Shown here piece after piece: positions 48,007 through 56,966 of a stretch of 64,000 bases of DNA (the first letter of the stretch is position 1; every line of letters begins with the position of its first letter). Under the pieces are notes generated by a model. The model ran no database searches, had not been told where the DNA came from, and saw nothing but the letters and a program-made list of their open reading frames with translations. Both the position numbers and the translations under genes were made by a program. This DNA comes from Rickettsia endosymbiont of Lasioglossum villosulum (lineage in GTDB: Bacteria > Pseudomonadota > Alphaproteobacteria > Rickettsiales > Rickettsiaceae), in contig NZ_OZ032152.1 in NCBI RefSeq assembly GCF_964026455.1, positions 744,001 to 808,000 of the forward strand, given 5' to 3'.

Positions 48007-48157
48007 ATCTATTCACGACCCCGGCAGAAATTTAACTATTAAAGTAATTTAATACAATTTTTTAAAATATAAGACTGTGATTTTTACACCTCCAAGGTGT
48101 ATTTTTTAAAGAAAAATACACTAGTGATTGATTTTCTGCCGGGGGTCGTGAATAGAT
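48007..48157. mobile_element. MITE-like 151-bp element with 24-bp terminal inverted repeats
   Basis: The left arm ATCTATTCACGACCCCGGC (48007-48030) and the right arm GCCGGGGGTCGTGAATAGAT (48133-48157) are complementary apart from one extra G. Inside are two smaller hairpins, ACACCT/AGGTGT and TGTATTTTT/AAAAATACA. AGT flanks both ends, a possible 3-bp duplication. The rest of the 47763-48276 gap shows no gene. Confidence 0.55.
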
Positions 48158-48276
48158 AGTCTCCCCGTCAAAAGTCTAGAAGGATAATATATAATATGCT
48201 TAGCAGATAAAAATATATAGAGAATCCATAAGAAAAAGCTATAATATTGGCAAAAAACTTAAGGATTATCTGATTA

Positions 48277-51216
48277 ATGCCGATAGAAAATATAACAAAG
48301 TTGCAAAGACAAGGACAGCTTTTTGGTTACAAACTGACCGAAGAATTAAACCACAATAATAAATTATATAAATTAAGATCATTAATAAATTGGTCTAGTT
48401 TAGAGGAATGGTTGTCAGCGAATGTTGATATTAAGAAATATGGTAGTAAAATATTTGGTATGACAGGTACTTTAGGCTCAAATGCTGAGGAGTCTTTGTT
48501 ATCTGAAATATATAATGTAGATCATACGGAAATTCCTACTTATAAAGAAAAAAAATTTACAGAATTAACTGGAATAATAATTAAAGATAGTAATTGGCTT
48601 GATAGCATTATACTTGGAATATTAGAACAAATTAATCTAAGTAGAGCAGTGCTGGTTATTTGTGAAACTATTCAAGATGTTAAAATAATAAAACAAAGCT
48701 TAGAATTATTTAAAAGCTTAGATAAAAATGCTATTAATACAATTAAAACTTATGTTGATGAAGATGACGCAAAAATTACCAAGGATAGGGTAAGTTCTAG
48801 AGATGTAATTATAGCGACCAATATAGCTGGTAGAGGAACAGATTTAGAGACAGTCGAAGAGCTGAATCAATATGGTGGATTACATGTTTGCATTACTTTT
48901 CTGCCATCTAACCAAAGAGTAGAAGATCAAGCATTTGGTCGAACAGCTAGACAAGGTAGCACCGGCAGTGGACAATTAATTATTAGAGAAAGTGAGATTA
49001 GAAGTTTAGGTATAACAAAACCACTGGAAGATATTAAGATTCATGAAGTAAAAGAGTTTAGAAATGAAGTAGAAAAATTAAGAGTGCAGAATATTTTAGA
49101 TAAAGTAGTAGAACTTGATCTTCAGGATAAATTATTTCATTGTTTTTCTAATTTGTATCAAGAGTTACGAGAAAAGAATAAACATATTGAAGGATTTCAT
49201 TTTGTACTAGAAGACCTAAAAGAATATTGGGCTTTTTGGTTGGAACGACAAGAGCTTAAAGCCAACAATTTACCTGAATTAGAAACAATTACTCAAGAAA
49301 AAAAGCTAAAGTCAGAACAACATTCTTCTCTCAAAGCTATAGCAGAGCAAGTATTTGTAAAATTCACAGAAGAAGCAAAAATCTTGATAAAGGGGCAAAA
49401 GGTCTATCAAGATGGAATAGAAACTAATGGTAGTATAGCAGAAGCAGAGAGAATCATTCACAATCCTTATCATAGGATAAAACAAGCCGAGTATTTAGTA
49501 CAGAAAAATAATTTACGCAATAATAAATTATCTAAAGCTGAATATGCATTAAAACAGGCTATTTTTCTAAGCGGTAGCACAGAAATATTACCTAGTGCTG
49601 ATATAATACTCTTTGAAGTGGAGATAGAACGTAGCTGGCATCTAATAAAAAAGTTCACCTCAATATTTACTGCTATATCTCAAGGAACATTCATTATTAA
49701 AGAGCCAGAATCATCAATACACCCTGCAAATTATAAAGATATCGCTAGAGAGTGCCTTGAAAGGGCAAAAAAACCTTTAGAGAAAGAAATTAATTATCTA
49801 AGAGAATTTTTTAAAATCAATAATGATTTTGATCTAATATTATTACCTGAATCTTCTAAGGATAGTAATCAAGATATGTTAAACCACACTAGCCTAAAAG
49901 CTTCAATAGTCTATAGAGCTACAGATACAGACTATTTCCACCTTAAGTCAAAAGAATATGATCAAGAAGTTGTTCATAAGATACATGGTATAATAGAGCT
50001 AGCAGAACTTCTAAATAAATATCAAAACGATATCAATAATAAACCTATTTGTATGCACTACTATAACAAGAACAATAATGATCAAAACACAGAGGATATA
50101 GATGACATTATAACAATCTATATATTAAAAGATAATGATCATATTAGCATATTATATGATGACCCTTTAGGCGATAAGATACCATATAATATAATATGGT
50201 TGCTTACAAAATATTGTCATAATCAACAAAAACAAATAGATCAGGTTGAACAAATGGAGCAATTAGCTAAAATGTTATTTCTTGAACAAGAAGGAGCTAT
50301 TGTGCCAATGGCAAGAGAAGCAATAAAAGAGGAGACTACTCATAGTGGAAATAAAAAATCTTATCAAGAAGAGTTACTACAAAGGAACTTGTTATTAAAA
50401 CATTTATACTCTAAATTAGTATGTTTAAAGATTCAGCAAGACAATATAGATGAGCTTATCAAGAAGCTTAGCAGTGCAACAGGGGACTTGATAATTAAGA
50501 GTAGAAGCTCCGAATCTAAATATTTTCAGAAAATTGACTCTAACAAAGAAGTGATTACTAGTGTTGAAATAGCGGAATTAGAGCATATCGGTTTAGGTAA
50601 TATATATGGGTTGAATACCGTACAAGAACTAACTGACGAAACTATTGAGAATATAACGAAACAAGTATATAATGGTTTATCTTTACTTAAAACTGCAGAA
50701 GAGTTTCCTTTTTTATCTCTTATCATGAAACAAGTTGGTTATATCTTAATAGCAGAAGGAATATCTAATTTAACAAGTGAATTAATAAATCATAGAGAAT
50801 CATCATTATCTTGCAATCAATTATTTTATCTAAATGGCAGAATAATCAATGAAGCTATTAGTTTAATAGCCGAAGAACCAGTAACCTTTATTGAGAAAAT
50901 TATGCAATATACAATTAAGTCATATCAAGAACTTATTGTACAAGAAAGCCTGCCGTCTGTGATAAGTTTATATGAAGAGCTACATAATCAACAAATTGCA
51001 ATAATTCAAGAGTTCTTAGATAAGGTAAAATTTGATCAGACAAAGACAAAACAAGAATATACGAATTTAAAAGATGAAAAAGACAGTGAAGTAGTACCCT
51101 ATACTGCGTATCAAACCCAAGATTTGGATCAAATGCAAGGACAAGAACGTGAGCAAGCACAAGAACGTGAGCAAGCACAAGATGTTGGATTGATTGGTTG
51201 TGATTGGGTTATATAA
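48277..51216 (+). CDS. SecA-like helicase C-terminal half with long helical extension
   Basis: A 979-residue protein. Residues ~55-235 match the second motor lobe of SecA: FGMTGTLGSNAEE, IATNIAGRGTDLE (motif V), GGLHV and QAFGRTARQGSTGSGQ (motif VI). The first lobe with Walker A and the DEAD-type Walker B is absent, and an in-frame TGA lies just upstream of the start, so it is an N-terminally truncated or repurposed protein. Residues ~250-980 are a long helical region unlike SecA, with one beta-rich stretch (DHISILYDDPLGDKIP) and an EREQAQ tandem repeat near the end. It is not a housekeeping SecA. Similar SecA-like lobes occur in giant toxins of Rickettsiales; that link is inferred. Confidence 0.72.
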   Translation: MPIENITKLQRQGQLFGYKLTEELNHNNKLYKLRSLINWSSLEEWLSANVDIKKYGSKIFGMTGTLGSNAEESLLSEIYNVDHTEIPTYKEKKFTELTGIIIKDSNWLDSIILGILEQINLSRAVLVICETIQDVKIIKQSLELFKSLDKNAINTIKTYVDEDDAKITKDRVSSRDVIIATNIAGRGTDLETVEELNQYGGLHVCITFLPSNQRVEDQAFGRTARQGSTGSGQLIIRESEIRSLGITKPLEDIKIHEVKEFRNEVEKLRVQNILDKVVELDLQDKLFHCFSNLYQELREKNKHIEGFHFVLEDLKEYWAFWLERQELKANNLPELETITQEKKLKSEQHSSLKAIAEQVFVKFTEEAKILIKGQKVYQDGIETNGSIAEAERIIHNPYHRIKQAEYLVQKNNLRNNKLSKAEYALKQAIFLSGSTEILPSADIILFEVEIERSWHLIKKFTSIFTAISQGTFIIKEPESSIHPANYKDIARECLERAKKPLEKEINYLREFFKINNDFDLILLPESSKDSNQDMLNHTSLKASIVYRATDTDYFHLKSKEYDQEVVHKIHGIIELAELLNKYQNDINNKPICMHYYNKNNNDQNTEDIDDIITIYILKDNDHISILYDDPLGDKIPYNIIWLLTKYCHNQQKQIDQVEQMEQLAKMLFLEQEGAIVPMAREAIKEETTHSGNKKSYQEELLQRNLLLKHLYSKLVCLKIQQDNIDELIKKLSSATGDLIIKSRSSESKYFQKIDSNKEVITSVEIAELEHIGLGNIYGLNTVQELTDETIENITKQVYNGLSLLKTAEEFPFLSLIMKQVGYILIAEGISNLTSELINHRESSLSCNQLFYLNGRIINEAISLIAEEPVTFIEKIMQYTIKSYQELIVQESLPSVISLYEELHNQQIAIIQEFLDKVKFDQTKTKQEYTNLKDEKDSEVVPYTAYQTQDLDQMQGQEREQAQEREQAQDVGLIGCDWVI
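51142..51177 (+). repeat. 18-bp tandem repeat, two copies
   Basis: CAAGAACGTGAGCAAGCA is repeated exactly twice in frame near the 3' end of the SecA-like gene, encoding two QEREQA units. Confidence 0.85.
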
Positions 51217-51392
51217 ATTGTATTTCAGTTAATTACACTTTATAATAATCCACAGTCTATAAATTCTAGATAAAATTTTAACATCATTTTAATACTAGCC
51301 TTAAATATTAGCAGTGTGTTGATCTTTATTGGCAAGGAGAATAATTACTGCCCAACTAAATCTCATAGAATGAAACTATTTGGAATAATATA

Positions 51393-51854
51393 ATGAATAA
51401 AGAAAGCGAATTAACATCTGAAAATATAGTAATACCTAAAATGAGAGTCGGAGACGATGATTTTAAAAGTCTATTGTTCAATAGTGATATTTTTGTTGAT
51501 AAAAGTTTACTAGTTAAAGAGATTATTGAAGATAGTGGCAGCGTAATACTTATAACTCGACCAAGACGTTGGGGTAAAAGCTTGAACATGGATATGATCA
51601 AGAAGTTCTTTGAAATAGAGGTGGATGAGAGAGGTAAGCCTTTACCTCAAGAAAAGAGGGTAAATCATAAACTCTTTACTGGCGGTATAGTAGATTTAGG
51701 CTTTGATGAAAACAAAGAATTACAGCCTTTAAAAATTGCGGATGTAGTAAGGAGCATGAAACGTCAAGGTCAATTTCCAGTATTGAATGGCTTTAGAAGG
51801 TTTTTAGGTTTAGACATATCAATCATACCATATATTTCAGGATCAAAACCCTGA
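51393..51854 (+). pseudogene. AAA-ATPase-like/PD-(D/E)XK protein, 3' truncated
   Basis: A 153-residue frame begins with the AAA-ATPase_like (PF09820-type) N-terminus: FKSLLFNSDIFVDKSLLVKE, ILITRPRRWGKSLNMDM with its Walker-A-like GKS. Full members are about 500 residues or more. After FPVLNGFRRF the frame runs into sequence belonging to the opposite-strand pentapeptide remnant and stops. The C-terminal nuclease part is missing. Confidence 0.7.
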
Positions 51855-52579
51855 GGGAATTTTGTAGGTGGAAAACCCTCAATTGTAAAATCTATACAAG
51901 TAGGAAAATGTAAAGCTAAAAAATTAAAAATTTTAAATTCAGAAGTCATTTTAATGGTTTGAGAATTATAATAAGCATTTTCTAAGTGAACAACTGATTC
52001 AATTGTATGAGGTAATACTATTATATTAGATAAATCTACTCCTATTAAATTAGTGTAACTAAAATCCGTATCGAAATATGAGGTTTGGTACAGTTTTGCT
52101 CCACATAAATTACTTTCTCTAAGATCTGCACCACGAAACTCTGTGTCAATAAATTTGCTATATTGAAAATCATTAAAATTTAAAACTGCTTTAATGAAGC
52201 TTACTTTTTCAAAGTAAGAGTTTTTAAAACTTATATCATAATATAATTTACCCATCCCACTTAAGTTTATACCATTTAAGGTAAGGCTTTTTAAATCATT
52301 TTTATAGTAAGCGACTAAAATACTTAATTCTTTCCAAAGATCAAAATTGATATCGTCATAATCTGGTATAAGTGATTTGATAATACTAAATATAAGGTTC
52401 TGTAGGAACTTTTATCTTTTGAAAAGATGGTATTCTTTCTAATACAAATTTACGTTTTGTCCTTCTGCAAGTGTTACTAAATTTACAACTTTATTATCTA
52501 TAGAAAAAAGAGTAAATTCATACCTAGCAAAAGCCAAAGCGTATAATGTGAGGTACAATCCTATTACTGCATGAAGCAC
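51770..52579 (-). pseudogene. Pentapeptide-repeat protein with N-terminal membrane segment, multiply frameshifted
   Basis: The 3' part (51770-52255 from the first ATG) has pentapeptide units such as YSKFIDTEFRGADLRESNLC. The same frame extends upstream (FSIIKSLIPDYDDINFDLW). Two further frame changes give LERIPSFQKIKVPTEPYI and, before it, VLHAVIGLYLTLYALAFARY, a membrane helix. The gene is therefore broken at least twice. Its end overlaps the AAA-like remnant, so the two may have been brought together by a deletion. Confidence 0.6.
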
Positions 52580-52720
52580 CTATAACCAAAATTTAATCTG
52601 AGGATAGGAACAAAATTTATAAATTAACTTAAATGGGTTCATAAAAATATTATGTCAGCAAATAATACAATATATATTGTTTCAAATATTTAGTAAAATA
52701 TTAAATTATTAATTGCAATA

Positions 52721-53015
52721 ATGAATTTTACTAACTGTACAGTAGCTGATATATCTAAAGCACTAGGTTTAACTACTCGTCGGGTTCAGCAGCTAGTTAA
52801 ATCTAACATTTTACTATTAATGGTAGTTATGATTTAGCTCGTTGTATTAGAGCTTATGAGCAATATCTACAACAACAAAATCCTAACAAAAACAATAATA
52901 ATCTACATACTCAAAAGCTTCGGTTTAAAAGCGAGGGGCAGATAAGGCAGAGCTTTCAATTAAAGCTGAAAAAGCCTTAAGTAGTTTAATTATTTCTATA
53001 ACTTGTTTTAATTAA
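52721..53015 (+). pseudogene. Phage terminase small subunit (Nu1-like) remnant
   Basis: Frame 1 reads MNFTNCTVADISKALGLTTR then RVQQLVK, a helix-turn-helix like the DNA-binding domain of lambda Nu1. Frame 2 continues NGSYDLARCIRAYEQYLQQQ, and frame 3 ends ADKAELSIKAEKALSSLI. Joined, this is the expected order: winged HTH, YD...IRxY linker, coiled-coil. Two frameshifts make it non-functional. It lies just inside the proposed right end of the island. Confidence 0.6.
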
Positions 53016-53033
53016 ACTAAATTAATATTTAAG

Positions 53034-53043
53034 CTCCGCCATT
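53034..53043. other. Candidate right attachment site (attR)
   Basis: CTCCGCCATT in the same orientation as the tRNA-Ser 3' end (34557-34566). It follows phage and accessory remnants and precedes ordinary small chromosomal genes. The island between the two copies would be about 18.5 kb. Confidence 0.5.
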
Positions 53044-53074
53044 AAACATAAGAATAATTTAAAAGAGTTAATAT

Positions 53075-53308
53075 ATGAAAAATAACGAAGAAGAACAAAC
53101 TTTAATGCCTGAGTTTGAGTTCGATGAAGAGGAAGAAAAACGATTAAAAGCCGAAAATTCAAAAAAAGAACTGAAAGTAATATTAATAACTTTCGCAATT
53201 CTTTTGACTAGTTTTATAATTTTCTGTTATTTCTTTTTCAACTATATGGAAGAAAAAGCGGCAGAGTATAAATTACAACAAGAAGCAGAAGCAAATAAAA
53301 ATAATTAA
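53075..53308 (+). CDS. Small single-helix membrane protein
   Basis: A 77-residue protein: acidic N-terminus (EEEQTLMPEFEFDEEEEKRL), one hydrophobic helix at about residues 34-55 and a charged C-terminal helix. It lies 18 bases before the HD-domain gene and is probably co-transcribed with it. The function is unknown. Confidence 0.6.
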   Translation: MKNNEEEQTLMPEFEFDEEEEKRLKAENSKKELKVILITFAILLTSFIIFCYFFFNYMEEKAAEYKLQQEAEANKNN

Positions 53309-53326
53309 TTTAAAGATATAACTTTT

Positions 53327-53992
53327 ATGGAAGATTTAAGCCGTTGGAAAGAAAAGTTTGAAAGCTGTGTTTATGCTAAAAAACTACTTGATAAACTTGA
53401 ATATCTAAATACCAAAGTAAATAACCCTATTGCTATTTCCGAAGTCAAAAAGGGTATTTATTATGCCCGAAAGTATCATGGCTTACAAATGCGTAAGTCA
53501 GGTGATCCTTATTATTCTCATCCGATTGAAGTGGCGATTATGCTTGCAGAATTTACAGCAATGGAAGTACCTAAGCTTTACATTGCTGTAATGCTACAAG
53601 CAGCCCTACTTCATGATACTATTGAAGATACAAAACTTACGGAAGAAATGATTGCTGAAATCTTTAACCAAGAAGTAGCAAAGCATGTAGAGGGCTTAAC
53701 TCGTATTAAACCTTACGGCAAGATTAGTGCAGAAGAAAGTTTAAATATATTAGTTAAACAAAAAAGATATGATACAGTATTAATAAAATTATTTGATAGA
53801 ATACATAACTTACAAACCTTAGGTGCAAAATCACCTGAGAAAGCTAAAAATATTATAGAAGAAAGTTTAATAAGTTTTACATCTTTTAGCATGTATCTAG
53901 AAATGCCTCAGATAACAAAATATTTAACCAATATATGTTATCAAAATTTATCTATTGTGCTTTCTGAAAACCAAAATTATAGAGTGTTTTAA
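53327..53992 (+). CDS. HD-domain (p)ppGpp hydrolase-like protein (SpoT fragment family)
   Basis: A 221-residue protein with the RelA/SpoT hydrolase-domain signatures: ARKYHGLQMRKSGDPYYSHP, ALLHDTIEDT (the HD pair) and IKLFDRIHNLQTL. The synthetase, TGS and ACT domains are absent, as in the small spoT-like genes that are multiplied in Rickettsia. It would degrade the alarmone (p)ppGpp if active. Its 3' end overlaps the opposing ProP remnant by about 40 bases. Confidence 0.85.
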   Translation: MEDLSRWKEKFESCVYAKKLLDKLEYLNTKVNNPIAISEVKKGIYYARKYHGLQMRKSGDPYYSHPIEVAIMLAEFTAMEVPKLYIAVMLQAALLHDTIEDTKLTEEMIAEIFNQEVAKHVEGLTRIKPYGKISAEESLNILVKQKRYDTVLIKLFDRIHNLQTLGAKSPEKAKNIIEESLISFTSFSMYLEMPQITKYLTNICYQNLSIVLSENQNYRVF

Positions 53993-55023
53993 TAGAATAA
54001 TTACCTGTTTCTTTTTCTAATTTTTCAAAATGCAAAACTCCCCAAATAAACCCTATAACTACAGGAATAGTTACAACAATTATTCCTAAGTGCCCAAAAT
54101 ATTTTGTAAGATAAATTAATCCAAATGAAGTAATAGCATATATGAAAGCTCGTGATAAAGCATATATAAAACTTGCATAAGTAAAACGTTTAAATACAGT
54201 TCCACAATGAAAATAAATTATATAAAAACATATAGACCATGCACATTGTATCAGAAAAAGGGCTAAGGAATTTTTTTGTTTAACTTTTTCTTTCCATGCT
54301 AAATTATTTTCTAATTTTTCGGTATTTATATCAATTTTATGCGATGCTAATTCAAGAGATTTTTTTAATTGACGTTTTGCATCAACAAATTCTGGCGTTT
54401 CGCGTAGATGAGTTCGAGCAATTGCTCCTATAATAGCTATAACTGCTCCCATCCAAAAAGCTATACGCCAGTTAAAACTCCCATTTATAGCTAGATCAGC
54501 AATACCTAAAGCAATAAATCCTCCTAAGCTTGAAAAAATAGTAACTATTGCAACGGCTGGATATTGTATTGGTGGTTTTGTTATCTCAGTTATATATAAG
54601 TTCCGCTCCTATTACTTCCCCCATAGAAGACATGCCTTGAATAATCCGGCATATTGTTATTACCCATGCAGCACTTGTACCAATCTGTGCATAAGTAGGA
54701 AAAGTAGCCATAGCAACACATGAAATAGACATTAAAGCAGTAGTTATTACCACAGTACTTTTTCTTCCTATATTATCGCCTATCCATCCAAATATTAAAG
54801 CTCCAACAGGTCTTAGTAAATAAGTTGAGCAAAAAGCAGCAGCAGTATAAAGAGCCGCAACATGTGCATCAGCTTTTGGATAAAATAATTCATTTAAAAG
54901 TACAGCCATATGTACATATAGCATTAGGTCAAAATATTCTAGAAATGTACCGATAGATAGTAAGCCTATGGCTTCTTTTTGTTCTCTTGTTAAATTTCTT
55001 TGTTCTTTTGCGTAGTCTAGCAT
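53952..55023 (-). pseudogene. ProP-like MFS transporter, frameshifted
   Basis: The first frame (54586-55023) reads GTFLEYFDLMLYVHMAVLL and IFGWIGDNIGRKSTVVITT, the ProP start and MFS loop motif, then stops after GAELIYN. One extra base in a TATATATA run at about 54590 explains the break: the other frame continues TEITKPPIQYPAVAIVTIFS through WRIAFWMGAVIAIIG and THLRETPEF to 53952. Joined, it is about 355 residues, slightly short for the ~420-residue family, so the C-terminus may also be lost. Confidence 0.78.
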
Positions 55024-55124
55024 AAAATTCTTTATAAAAAATTTAATACCTTTTTATATAAAAGTCAATAGGAATTTTTACTGTAACGTAATATATTAAA
55101 AAAACTCTAAAATATTAACTTATT

Positions 55125-55275
55125 TATGTCATTCCTAGCTAAAAGCGGGAATGACATAAATAAAAACTGTCCGGTACTATAGAGTAAATCACGGTATGAC
55201 AATAAAAGAACTGGATTCTGCCGTTACTGGGAATGATATCGAAGCCATACGACAATATGACAAGTCATGGCATTG
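55125..55275. repeat. Palindromic repeat cluster
   Basis: The gap holds GTCATTCCTAGCTAAAAGC, GCGGGAATGACAT, ACTGTCCGGTACTATAG and CACGGTATGAC words, shared with the 24.8-25.3 kb block (there ATAGTACCGGACAGTTTT in the opposite orientation). No gene is seen. Confidence 0.6.
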
Positions 55276-55289
55276 CCCTCACCAAAAAG

Positions 55290-56567
55290 CTATTTTCTAC
55301 CTTTATACCATAAATAATATAAAGGAATGCCGGCTATAGTAAAAGCACTAGCTATGATTAATGTTTTAATAGGTGTTTCATAAATAACCCAAGCACAAAA
55401 AACGATTGATATTATGGCAATCAATAAATAATAATAAGAAAAATTTTTCTTTGAACTAAGAATTACTTTTAAAAACGCTAAGCTACAAATTAAATAAACG
55501 AATAAAAACGCTATTGCCGAGAAATCTATTATTTTGGTAATCTGCTCAGCAAAATTATCATTCACTGTAAATACTAATAACGGCACGATGCCAAGGCAAC
55601 TTACAATGATTCCCCACACTGGTGCATTATTACTATTTTTCTTAGCAAAAAATTTTGGCAATAAACCATCTTCGGCAAGCCCTAAAGCAATCTGCCCACT
55701 AGTTAGTACCCAGGCATTAAGCGTGCCAATGCAAATAATAGAAGCAATAACAGAAATCACACTAGACCATTTACCGCCAAATAATAAAGCTGCGGCATTA
55801 GTATAAGGAGCTTTTGAAACAATTAGCTCTGAGGCAGGAATTAAACCCATTATACCGATACTATTAATAAGATATAGCACGGCAACGCAGAAAGTTCCAA
55901 GCATTATAGCCCTCGGGATAGTCTTAGAAGGATTTTTTACTGAGCCTGCCGTAGTTGTTGCACACTCTACCCCAATAAATCCCCAGAAAGTAAGCAGTGC
56001 TACCCTACCCATAATGGTTGGAACGCTTAAATTCTCTACTTCCTCAGCAATAGCTATATTATCTATGTTAAAATGTGATAACGCACATACTCCCACTATT
56101 AATAAAGGTACGAATTTTAATAATGTTAAATAAAATTCTGCTTTACCTGCCACTTCAGGACCTTTTAAATTCAAGATCATAATGGCAGCTAGTAATATTA
56201 TCTGTAATATTAAATCTAATATTGCTTGTGATTTGAAGAAAGGAGTGAGATAACCTATAGCAGAGATTACAACTATACTAGTGCTAATAAATGATATAAC
56301 CCAATAAGTCCAGCCAACAAAAAAGGCGGCTTTTTCGCCAAAGCTTTCACGAATATAAACATGCGGACCGCCTGTCTTAGGAAATTTTGCACATAGATAT
56401 GAAAATACAAGTGCGATGCTCATAGCACCGAATAGCGAAAGCACCCATCCCCATATGCTATATATACCGTAAGGTGCTAAACTCAAAGGAAGTATAAAAA
56501 CACTAGTACCGATTTGACTACCGGTAACTAATGCAAAAACTGCCCAAAATCCTAATTTTTGTGACAT
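55290..56567 (-). CDS. APC-superfamily amino acid permease (PotE/AdiC-like)
   Basis: A 425-residue, ~12-helix inner-membrane protein. The N-terminal GSQIGTSVFILPLSLAPYG is the unwound substrate-binding helix of the APC fold, followed by GGPHVYIRESFGEKAAFFVG. In AdiC/PotE this family exchanges arginine, agmatine, ornithine or putrescine. Rickettsia scavenge amino acids from the host, so an uptake or exchange role is expected, but the substrate is not readable. Confidence 0.88.
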   Translation of the reverse strand: MSQKLGFWAVFALVTGSQIGTSVFILPLSLAPYGIYSIWGWVLSLFGAMSIALVFSYLCAKFPKTGGPHVYIRESFGEKAAFFVGWTYWVISFISTSIVVISAIGYLTPFFKSQAILDLILQIILLAAIMILNLKGPEVAGKAEFYLTLLKFVPLLIVGVCALSHFNIDNIAIAEEVENLSVPTIMGRVALLTFWGFIGVECATTTAGSVKNPSKTIPRAIMLGTFCVAVLYLINSIGIMGLIPASELIVSKAPYTNAAALLFGGKWSSVISVIASIICIGTLNAWVLTSGQIALGLAEDGLLPKFFAKKNSNNAPVWGIIVSCLGIVPLLVFTVNDNFAEQITKIIDFSAIAFLFVYLICSLAFLKVILSSKKNFSYYYLLIAIISIVFCAWVIYETPIKTLIIASAFTIAGIPLYYLWYKGRK

Positions 56568-56680
56568 AAAAAAAGTTTAAATTAAAAGAAGAAAAGTATA
56601 CTTAAAAAAACGATTTTATGCAACTTATTTAAATAATTGGCATATTATATTTGGTAACTATAATTTTAAATTGAGTATGT

Positions 56681-56896
56681 ATGCTAGGTAATGTTATACC
56701 TATAAAAGGTAAGAATATAATTATAATTAAAGAGTATGATAATAAAGATTTATTATTTTATCCTCATAGTGAAGTAACGTTGGTTAAACATAATGTAAAG
56801 TTGATCAATAATACTGATGAATATGTAACTATTTCTTATAATGAAGCGTTGAAAACCGGTCCTTGCTCCGAATTATTTCATGGACTAAAAATTTGA
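56681..56896 (+). CDS. Small hypothetical protein
   Basis: A 71-residue soluble protein rich in beta-type residues (NVIPIKGKNIIIIKEYDNKD, NTDEYVTISYNEALKTG). It has no signal peptide or recognised motif. Composition and a clean ATG support it modestly. Confidence 0.4.
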   Translation: MLGNVIPIKGKNIIIIKEYDNKDLLFYPHSEVTLVKHNVKLINNTDEYVTISYNEALKTGPCSELFHGLKI

Positions 56897-56966
56897 ATTA
56901 TTAGGAGATGAAATAATTGGCAGATAAAGCTACTACCAGCTAAAAACCGATAGCAGCTTGTATTTT

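Noticed and set aside
48277..51216. Housekeeping SecA
   Set aside because: It lacks the first motor lobe and the SecA C-terminal zinc region, and has a long unrelated helical tail.
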